From the NCBI GenBank assembly GCA_026786045.1, contig JAJAYV010000327.1:1-6257 (forward strand): a DNA stretch of 6,257 bases, in the 5' to 3' direction. Made by a program: the position numbers and the translations under genes. Origin of the DNA: Frankiaceae bacterium (GTDB lineage Bacteria; Actinomycetota; Actinomycetes; Mycobacteriales; SCTD01). Below the pieces are notes generated by a model that was given only the letters and a program-made list of their open reading frames with translations, made no database searches and was not told where the DNA came from. This document shows, one piece after another, positions 1 through 5,607 of the stretch (position 1 is its first letter; each line of letters starts with the position of its first letter).

Positions 1-630
1 CAGCTCCCCGGCGTGAGGCACCGACAGCAGCCCGGCGTCCTTGGCGATGCGGAAGGCCTTGGCGAACTGCTCCGGCGGGCCCTTCGTCTCGTCGTTGCTC
101 AGCCCGAAGCCGACCACGCGGGGTCCGCCGCCGTCGGGGTCGGCGAAGCGGCGGGCCACCCGCGCGAGGGTCTCGGCGTCGCCCGGGTGGCGGGTGCGGT
201 TGGCGGCCACGACCAGCGCCATCCCGACCCCGGTGTCGTGCGAAGCGGCCTCCATCGCGTCGAGCACCACTTCTACGGTGGCCTGCAGCCCACCGAGCCG
301 GGCGGCGTACGACGAGGGGTCGACCTGCACCTCCACCCACCCGGAGCCGGCCGCGCGCTCGTCCTCGGCGATCTCCCGCACCAGTCGGCGCACCTCGTCC
401 GGGCCGACGACGACCTCGCGGGCGGCGTCGTACAGCCGCTGGAAGCGCGACCAGCCGCGGCGGGCGTTGATGTCCACGCGGGTGCCGGTCGGGTCGAGGA
501 GCTCCGCCGGCAGCCGGCGCCCCTGCTCGCGGGCGAGCTCGATCAGCGTCGCCGGGCGCATCGCCCCGGCCAGGTGCAGGTGCAGGTGCGCCTTGGGGAG
601 CAGGCTGAGATCACGGCTGACGACATCCAT
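1..630 (-). CDS. add: Adenosine deaminase family protein (N-terminal part, runs off left edge)
   Basis: Zinc-dependent purine nucleoside deaminase of the amidohydrolase superfamily, which hydrolyses adenosine (or a related 6-aminopurine nucleoside) to inosine and ammonia in the cytoplasm. The 210 visible residues begin MDVVSRDLSLLPKAHLHLHL. His17 and His19 in HLHLAG match the first two zinc ligands of the family. A TIM-barrel segment follows, with VVGFGLSNDE at residues 172-181. PHAGE at 205-209 supplies the third zinc His (206) and the catalytic Glu (209). The last metal Asp and the C-terminus lie outside the window. ATG at 630 is preferred because the conserved LPKAHLHLH block follows after only 10 residues. 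In-frame ATGs at 669 and 690 would add non-conserved residues and eat into the parE upstream region. No Shine-Dalgarno is visible. It is divergent from parE, 58 bases apart. Oddity: canonical HLDG reads HLAG and canonical LAGDE reads LSNDE, both at substrate-pocket positions, so the true substrate may not be adenosine. The family call is firm; the substrate is inferred. Confidence 0.9.
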   Translation of the reverse strand, partial: MDVVSRDLSLLPKAHLHLHLAGAMRPATLIELAREQGRRLPAELLDPTGTRVDINARRGWSRFQRLYDAAREVVVGPDEVRRLVREIAEDERAAGSGWVEVQVDPSSYAARLGGLQATVEVVLDAMEAASHDTGVGMALVVAANRTRHPGDAETLARVARRFADPDGGGPRVVGFGLSNDETKGPPEQFAKAFRIAKDAGLLSVPHAGEL

Positions 631-688
631 CGGCACCCATCGTGTCGCACCCGCTGCTGTCGGGAGCATCGGCGATGATGGGCGCGCC
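631..688. promoter_or_regulatory. Divergent intergenic gap between the deaminase gene and parE
   Basis: These 58 bases separate two outward-facing start codons, so promoters and leaders for both genes should lie here or overlap the coding ends. I see no convincing -35/-10 pair on either strand and no GGAGG at a useful distance. GGGAG at 662-666 is 22 bases before the parE ATG, too far to act as its ribosome site. Leaderless or near-leaderless transcripts, common in actinobacteria, would fit. The regulatory role is inferred from position only. Confidence 0.35.
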
Positions 689-2779
689 ATGACGATGCCC
701 TCCGCTGCCTCCGCGCCGCGCTCCGACACCGGCTACACCGCCAAGCACCTGTCCGTCCTCGAGGGCCTCGAGGCGGTCCGCAAGCGCCCCGGCATGTACA
801 TCGGGTCGACCGACTCCAAGGGCCTGACCCACCTGGCGTACGAGATCGTCGACAACGCGGTGGACGAGGCGCTGGCCGGCCACTGCGAGCGCATCGAGAT
901 GACGCTGCACGACGACGGCTCGGTGGAGGTCTCCGACGACGGCCGCGGCATCCCTGTCGACGTCGAGCCCAGGAGCGGGCTGACCGGCGTCGAGCTCGTC
1001 CTGACCAAGCTCCATGCCGGCGGCAAGTTCGGCGGCGGCGGCTACAAGACCTCCGGCGGCCTGCACGGCGTCGGCGCGTCGGTCGTCAACGCGCTGTCGG
1101 TCCGGCTCGACGCCGTCGTGCGGCGCGGCGGCCGGGTGCACACCATGAGCTTCAGCCGGGGCGTACCCGGCACCTTCGCCGACGCCCCGCAGGGTGTGGC
1201 CGGCCCGCACGCGCCGTTCACGCCGCGCGACGGGCTGAGCGTGGCGGGCAAGGCGCCCAAGGGTGCGACCGGCACGAGCGTGCGCTGGTGGCCCGATCTG
1301 CCGCTGTTCAGCAAGGGCTCGGCGGTCGACGTCGGCCACCTGCACGACCGGCTGCGCCAGACCGCCTTCCTCGTACCCGGTCTGACCCTCGCGCTGCGCG
1401 ACCGGCGCAGCGGCGAGCTGGTCGAGGAGGTCTTCCGCTTCGACGGCGGCACCGCCGACTTCGTCGAGCACCTGGCGCTGGACGGCGCCGTCTGCGACCC
1501 GGTCCACATCCTCGGGTCGGGCAGCTACAAGGAGACCGTCCCCGTGCTCGACGAGCAGGGCCACATGGTCACCACCGTCGTCGAGCGGGAGTGCGAGGTC
1601 GACATCGCGCTGCGCTGGGGCACCGGCTACGACACCCGGGTGCAGGCGTTCTGCAACGTCGTTGCGACCCCCCACGGCGGCACCCACCAGAACGGCTTCG
1701 AGCGGGCGCTGCTCAAGGCGCTCAACGAGACGATGAAGGCCGCCCGCGTGCTGCGGGCGGGCGACGACCCGGTCATCAAGGACGACGTCCTCGAGGGCCT
1801 GACCGCCGTCGTGACCGTCAAGGTCCCCGAGCCGCAGTACCTCGGTCAGACCAAGGACGAACTCGGCACCCCCGGCGTCAGCAAGATCGTGGCCGACGTC
1901 GTCGCCAAGGGGCTCAAGACCGAGTTCCTGGAGAACAAGAAGCGCAAGGCCCAGGCCCGCACCGTCCTCGACAAGGTCGCCGCCGCCGCCAGGACCCGGC
2001 AGGCCGCCAAGGCCTCCAAGGACGCCGCCCGCCGCAAGACCGCGCTCGAGACCTCGACGCTGCCGGCCAAGCTCGTCGACTGCCGCTCCACCGACGTCGG
2101 CCGGACCGAGCTGTGGCTGGTCGAGGGCGACAGCGCCCTGGGCACCGGCAAGCTCGCGCGCAACAGCGAGTTCCAGGCGATGCTCCCGCTGCGCGGCAAG
2201 ATCCTGAACGTCCAGAAGGCCGGCGTCAGCGAGATGCTGAGCAACGCCGAGTGCGCCGCGATCATCCAGGTGGTCGGCGCCGGCACCGGCCGCACCTTCG
2301 ACCTCGAGCAGATGCGCTACGGCAAGGTGATCCTGATGATGGACGCCGACGTCGACGGCGCCCACATCCGCTGCCTGCTCATCACGCTGTTCGCCCGCTA
2401 CATGCGCCCGGTGCTCGAGAGCGGCCGGCTCTACGCCGCGGTTCCGCCGCTGCACCGGATCGAGGTCGCCGGCGGGAAGGAGCCGGTCTACACCTACTCC
2501 GAGAAGCAGATGAAGGACGAGCTCAAGAAGATCGCCAACCGCGGCGCAAAGGTGAAGGGCCAGATCCAGCGCTACAAGGGCCTGGGCGAGATGGACCCGG
2601 ACCAGCTGGCCGAGACAACCATGCACCCCGCCACCCGCACCCTGCGCCGGATCAACCCCGGCGACGTCGAGGCCGCCGAGCGCGCACTCGAGCTGCTCAT
2701 GGGCAACGACGTCGCGCCGCGCCGCGACTTCATCGTCAGCAGCGCCTCGCGGGTCAACCGCGAGCTCCTGGACACCTGA
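689..2779 (+). CDS. parE: DNA topoisomerase IV subunit B (ParE)
   Basis: ATPase and Toprim subunit of type IIA topoisomerase. With ParC it passes one duplex through another to decatenate daughter chromosomes. 696 residues. The GHKL ATPase domain shows EIVDNAVDEA (52-61, catalytic Glu52 and Mg-binding Asn56), DGRGIP (84-89) and GGLHGVG (123-129). The transducer domain carries the QTK loop at 387-389 with the ATP-sensing Lys389. The Toprim domain has VEGDSALGTG with Glu479, PLRGKILNVQKA, and DADVDG with Asp552, Asp554 and Asp556. QRYKGLGEM lies at 627-635 near the C-terminus. Length and the ALGTGKLARNSEF wording fit actinobacterial ParE better than their GyrB, whose usual form is SAGGSAK; that is from memory of the families. 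ATG at 689 is chosen because MTMPSAASAP is a typical variable lead-in to YTAKHLSVLEGLEAVRKRPG. ATG at 695 is also possible, and neither has a clear ribosome site. The open frame extends upstream to 41, but that part lies antisense to the deaminase. It overlaps parC by one base. Confidence 0.93.
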   Translation: MTMPSAASAPRSDTGYTAKHLSVLEGLEAVRKRPGMYIGSTDSKGLTHLAYEIVDNAVDEALAGHCERIEMTLHDDGSVEVSDDGRGIPVDVEPRSGLTGVELVLTKLHAGGKFGGGGYKTSGGLHGVGASVVNALSVRLDAVVRRGGRVHTMSFSRGVPGTFADAPQGVAGPHAPFTPRDGLSVAGKAPKGATGTSVRWWPDLPLFSKGSAVDVGHLHDRLRQTAFLVPGLTLALRDRRSGELVEEVFRFDGGTADFVEHLALDGAVCDPVHILGSGSYKETVPVLDEQGHMVTTVVERECEVDIALRWGTGYDTRVQAFCNVVATPHGGTHQNGFERALLKALNETMKAARVLRAGDDPVIKDDVLEGLTAVVTVKVPEPQYLGQTKDELGTPGVSKIVADVVAKGLKTEFLENKKRKAQARTVLDKVAAAARTRQAAKASKDAARRKTALETSTLPAKLVDCRSTDVGRTELWLVEGDSALGTGKLARNSEFQAMLPLRGKILNVQKAGVSEMLSNAECAAIIQVVGAGTGRTFDLEQMRYGKVILMMDADVDGAHIRCLLITLFARYMRPVLESGRLYAAVPPLHRIEVAGGKEPVYTYSEKQMKDELKKIANRGAKVKGQIQRYKGLGEMDPDQLAETTMHPATRTLRRINPGDVEAAERALELLMGNDVAPRRDFIVSSASRVNRELLDT

Positions 2780-5292
2780 TGGCCCGCAAGCGCTCCTCGT
2801 CCAGCCACATCCCGCCCTTCGAGGGCGAGGGCACGATCATCGACACCGACGTCGTCGACGAGCTCGAGTCGTCCTACCTCGACTACTCCTACTCGGTCAT
2901 CTACTCCCGCGCGCTGCCCGACGCCCGCGACGGCCTCAAGCCGGTGCACCGCCGGATCCTGTTCTCGATGGCCGACAGCGGCCTGCGCCCGGACCGCCCG
3001 TACGTCAAGAGCGCGCGGGTCGTCGGCGACACGATGGGCAAATATCACCCGCACGGCGACAGCGCGATCTACGACGCGATGGTGCGCCTCGCGCAGCCCT
3101 TCGCGATGCGGGTGCCGCTCATCGACGGGCACGGGAACTGGGGATCTCCTGACGACTCAGCGGCTGCTTCTCGTTACACTGAATGTCGCCTGACAGCAGC
3201 ATCTTTGCTGCTCACCGACGGACTCGACGAGGAGACCGTCGACCTGGAGGACAACTACGACGGGTCGCTGAAGCAGCCGTCGGTGCTGCCGGCCGCGATC
3301 CCGAATCTGCTCGTCAACGGCACCTCCGGCATCGCCGTCGGCATGGCCACCAACATGATCCCGCACAACCTCGTCGAGGTCGTCGATGCGGCGCGGCACC
3401 TGCTCGCCCACCCAGAGTCCGACCTCGACGACCTCATGCGCTTCGTCCCCGGCCCCGACCTGCCGACCGGCGGTCAGCTGCTCGGCATGACCGAGGTCCG
3501 GTCGGCGTACGAGACCGGCCGCGGCGTCGTGCGCATGCGCGCCACCGCCGAGGTCGGTCCGCTCCCCCGCGGCAAGTCGAGCATCACCGTCACCGAGCTG
3601 CCGTACGGCGTCGGCGCCGAGCGCGTCATCGCCAAGGTCAAGGAGCTCGTCAGCGGCAAGAAGCTGCAAGGCATCTCGGACGTCAAGGACCTGACCGACC
3701 GTCAGCTCGGCACCCAGCTGGTGTTCGAGGTCAAGGCCGGCTTCAACGGCCAGGCGGTGCTCGCCGAGCTCTATCGGCTGACCCCGCTCGAGGAGAGCTT
3801 CGGCATCAACAACGTCGCGCTCGTCGACGGCCAGCCGCGCACCCTCGGGCTCAAGGACCTGCTCCAGGTCTTCCTCGACCACCGGGTCGACGTCGTCACC
3901 CGGCGCTCGCGCTACCGGCTGCGCAAGGCGCAGGAACGGGCCCACCTGGTCGAGGGCCTGCTCATCGCGCTGATGGACATCGACCGGGTCGTCCAGATCA
4001 TCCGCGGCTCGCAGGACGTCGCCGAGGCGCGCGCCGCGCTGGTGGCGCTCATCGGCCTGACCGAGCTGCAGGCCGGCTACGTGCTCGACATGCAGCTGCG
4101 CCGACTGGTGGCCCTCGAGGTGGCCAAGCTGGAGGCCGAGCTGGCCGGGCTGCGCGAGACGATCGCCTACCTCGAGGGCCTCCTCGGTGACCCGGAGCTG
4201 CTGCGCGGCGTGATCGCCGACGAGCTGGCCGAGGTCGCGGCGGAGCACGGCAGTCCGCGTCGCACCGTCCTGGTCGGCGGGGACCTCAAGGCGCTCGTCA
4301 CCCAGCGGGCCGCCTCGCTCGAGGTTGCCGACGAGCCGTGCGACGTGGTGCTGTCCAGCGCGGGGCTGCTCGCGCGGACCCCGCTGCACGCCGAGGAGTC
4401 CGACCCGTCGGGCCGGAAACGCACCGGCCGGTCGCGGCACGACGTCGTCGTGTCGGTCGCCCGCTCGACGACCCGCGGCACCGTCGGCCTGATCACCTCG
4501 GCGGGCCGGGTGCTGCGCGTCGGCGTGCTCGACCTGCCGAGCGTCCCTGCGGTCACGACCGGCGCGCTGTCGCTGCGCGGCGGAGCGCCGGCGAGTGAGT
4601 TCGCGCCGCTCGAGCGAGGCGAGCGCATCCTCGGCCTGTCGTCGCTGCCCGACGACGGACCCGGCATCGTGCTGGCCACCCGGCAGGGCGTCGTCAAGCG
4701 TGTCGCCCCGGAGTGGCCCGCCAAGGGCGAGGCGGTCGACGTCGTTGCGCTCAAGCCCGGCGACGAGGTGGTCGGCGCCGTCGAGCTGGTGGACGGCGAG
4801 GAGGAGCTGGTGCTGTTCGCCTCCACCGGCGACCTGCTCCGCTTCCCAGCCTCCGCGATCCGGCCGCAGGGCCGCTCGGCCGGCGGCATGGCCGGCATGA
4901 AGCTCGCCGCGGGCGCGTCGCTGGTCGGCTTCAGTGCCGTCTCGCTCGCCCCGCCCGAGGGGATGCTCGACGTCGTCGACGAGCCCGTCGTCGTGACCGG
5001 AGGCGGGTTGCCGCCCGAGGGCCGCGGTCGCGGTCCCGGCGTGGTGTCGTCGGTGAAGGTGACTCCCCTGTCGGAGTACCCGCGCAAGGGCCGCGCCACG
5101 GGCGGCGTGCGCTGCCAGCGGCTGCTGTCCGGCGAGGCGCTGCTCGTGCTCGGCTGGGCCGGCCGCGGCCCGGCGTGGGCCGCCGCCGCCTCCGGCGACC
5201 CGGTCGAGCTCCCGGCGACGTACGGCAGGCGCGACGGCAGCGGGAGCCCGGTCGACAAGCCCCCCGTCGCGGTCGGTCGCCCGCACCGGTAG
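2779..5292 (+). CDS. parC: DNA topoisomerase IV subunit A (ParC)
   Basis: DNA-cleaving subunit of topoisomerase IV, partner of the ParE encoded just upstream. 837 residues. The breakage-reunion domain has PDARDGLKPVHRRIL (47-61) and GKYHPHGDSAIYD (87-99). Ser95 and Asp99 match E. coli GyrA Ser83 and Asp87, the quinolone contacts, and look wild-type. SRYTECRL (131-138) carries the catalytic pair Arg132-Tyr133. NLLVNGTSGIAVGMATN (176-192) is the DNA-bending wedge and tower region. A coiled-coil dimer gate spans roughly 377-485. A C-terminal beta-pinwheel of degenerate repeats such as VGLITSAGRVLRVGV spans roughly 510-815. No GyrA box (QRRGGKG) is present; at that place stands GRKRTGRSRH (545-554), which favours topoisomerase IV over gyrase. 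The ATG shares its A with the parE TGA stop, implying translational coupling and one-to-one subunit supply. Oddity: codons 122-143, centred on Tyr133, use a foreign-looking codon set although the protein is conserved (separate entry). A second type IIA A subunit is the only realistic alternative. Confidence 0.93.
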   Translation: MARKRSSSSHIPPFEGEGTIIDTDVVDELESSYLDYSYSVIYSRALPDARDGLKPVHRRILFSMADSGLRPDRPYVKSARVVGDTMGKYHPHGDSAIYDAMVRLAQPFAMRVPLIDGHGNWGSPDDSAAASRYTECRLTAASLLLTDGLDEETVDLEDNYDGSLKQPSVLPAAIPNLLVNGTSGIAVGMATNMIPHNLVEVVDAARHLLAHPESDLDDLMRFVPGPDLPTGGQLLGMTEVRSAYETGRGVVRMRATAEVGPLPRGKSSITVTELPYGVGAERVIAKVKELVSGKKLQGISDVKDLTDRQLGTQLVFEVKAGFNGQAVLAELYRLTPLEESFGINNVALVDGQPRTLGLKDLLQVFLDHRVDVVTRRSRYRLRKAQERAHLVEGLLIALMDIDRVVQIIRGSQDVAEARAALVALIGLTELQAGYVLDMQLRRLVALEVAKLEAELAGLRETIAYLEGLLGDPELLRGVIADELAEVAAEHGSPRRTVLVGGDLKALVTQRAASLEVADEPCDVVLSSAGLLARTPLHAEESDPSGRKRTGRSRHDVVVSVARSTTRGTVGLITSAGRVLRVGVLDLPSVPAVTTGALSLRGGAPASEFAPLERGERILGLSSLPDDGPGIVLATRQGVVKRVAPEWPAKGEAVDVVALKPGDEVVGAVELVDGEEELVLFASTGDLLRFPASAIRPQGRSAGGMAGMKLAAGASLVGFSAVSLAPPEGMLDVVDEPVVVTGGGLPPEGRGRGPGVVSSVKVTPLSEYPRKGRATGGVRCQRLLSGEALLVLGWAGRGPAWAAAASGDPVELPATYGRRDGSGSPVDKPPVAVGRPHR
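3142..3207 (+). other. Atypical-codon tract centred on the parC catalytic tyrosine
   Basis: These 22 parC codons (residues 122-143) include 15 ending in A or T (for example tct three times, gca twice, gct twice, also cct, act, aca, cgt and tgt) plus one ttg. The 20 codons before have no A/T-ending codon and the 22 after have one. GC content is about 55 percent, well below the surrounding coding sequence. The tract midpoint (3174/3175) is within three bases of the Tyr133|Thr134 codon junction (3177/3178). The reading frame and active-site residues are preserved. Origin is inferred: a co-conversion footprint of a lost intein or intron, a recombined patch, or selection on the nucleotide sequence itself. 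Confidence 0.8.
3195..3212 (+). repeat. Perfect 7-bp inverted repeat inside the atypical parC tract
   Basis: AGCAGCA (3195-3201), loop TCTT, then TGCTGCT (3206-3212) form an uninterrupted stem within coding sequence. A further GCTGCT at 3163-3168 could pair with the same AGCAGC, giving two mutually exclusive helices. No T-run follows, so it is not a terminator. Its function, if any, is unknown. It may simply reflect Ala/Ser/Leu codons in the unusual tract. Confidence 0.5.
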
Positions 5293-5297
5293 GGCGA

Positions 5298-5318
5298 AGC
5301 CGACCGGCCGGTCCGGCT
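5298..5318 (+). terminator. Candidate parC terminator hairpin
   Basis: Starting six bases after the parC stop codon, AGCCG-ACC pairs with GGT-(C)-CGGCT around a GGCC loop, giving 8 base pairs with one bulged C. No T-run follows, which is usual for candidate terminators in high-GC actinobacteria but weakens the call. It could also act on transcripts arriving from the minus strand. Confidence 0.4.
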
Positions 5319-5371
5319 CAGGCCGGGTAGTTGGTCTGCTTCAGCAGCCGGGCCAGGTGGGCGGCGTTCTT
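5318..5371 (-). pseudogene. Possible C-terminal remnant of a lost gene
   Basis: Read on the minus strand, 17 codons encode KNAAHLARLLKQTNYPA and then a TGA stop. The codons are mostly the host's preferred GC-ending ones, and the text looks like a helix plus tail at a real protein end. Upstream of it (above about 5372) the frame turns into T-rich, then low-complexity Pro/Arg/Gly-rich sequence with no family resemblance, as if the rest of the gene had been deleted. I do not recognise the parent family. The TGA touches the parC hairpin, as it would for a convergent gene sharing that terminator. A chance open frame is a serious alternative. Confidence 0.2.
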
Positions 5372-5548
5372 ACCTCGACTGCCTTGTTCGTTCGCTGCTG
5401 ACGTCGGCCGGCGGGAAGGGTGACCGGGCTGCCGAGCTGGCTCGCACCCCCGTTCCGCGGGAGGGCACGGACCTGCGGCGCGGCGTGCCTCGTGCGGCGG
5501 GTGGTGCACCAGAGGGCAAGGTCCGCCAGATGTGACCGGGCATGCACC

Positions 5549-5569
5549 GGGCTCTGCGACACGCAGCCC
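5549..5569 (-). terminator. Candidate sbcC terminator hairpin
   Basis: Read on the minus strand, GGGCT-GCG pairs with CGC-AGCCC around a TGT loop, with AG bulged on one side. It lies about 40 bases past the sbcC stop codon. The stem is GC-rich and no T-run follows, so only the position and stem support this. Confidence 0.35.
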
Positions 5570-5607
5570 GCCCGCAGCCTGTCGCGAAGCCGTCGAGAAC
5601 GCAGGCG

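Larger units (their letters stand above)
5293..5607. other. Convergent intergenic region between parC and sbcC
   Basis: 315 bases without a supportable intact gene. It holds a hairpin directly after parC (5298-5318), a short minus-strand stretch that reads like a protein C-terminus (5318-5371), a T-rich patch at about 5367-5400 with TTCGTTCG, and a second hairpin at 5549-5569 near the sbcC stop. ACCGGG occurs twice in tandem (5535-5540 and 5546-5551). The open frames here have no recognisable family motif. No tRNA, CRISPR or insertion-sequence feature was seen. Confidence 0.6.

Noticed and set aside
41..688. Upstream extension of the parE frame
   Set aside because: It lies antisense to the well-supported deaminase gene and has no similarity to type IIA topoisomerase N-termini.
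611..2626. 671-residue minus-strand open frame opposite parE
   Set aside because: High-GC codon bias leaves antisense frames open. The translation is low-complexity with no family motifs and runs through the ATPase and Toprim coding of parE.
1288..2778. Upstream extension of the parC frame
   Set aside because: It overlaps parE in another frame and translates to Arg/Pro repeats. The conserved ParC N-terminus begins just after the ATG at 2779.
3175..3180. An intein or intron currently present at the ParC Tyr|Thr site
   Set aside because: The codons for Arg132-Tyr133-Thr134-Glu135 are contiguous and no inserted sequence exists, so only a past element can be proposed.
3183..4190. 335-residue plus-strand frame starting with ATG inside the atypical tract
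   Set aside because: It is the +1 shadow of parC, rich in Arg/Pro/Gly with no domain signature. Its beginning there only reflects the local composition change.
3157..5286. 709-residue minus-strand open frame opposite parC
   Set aside because: Same GC-driven antisense effect. It ends exactly where the less GC-rich tract brings stop codons into the shadow frames.
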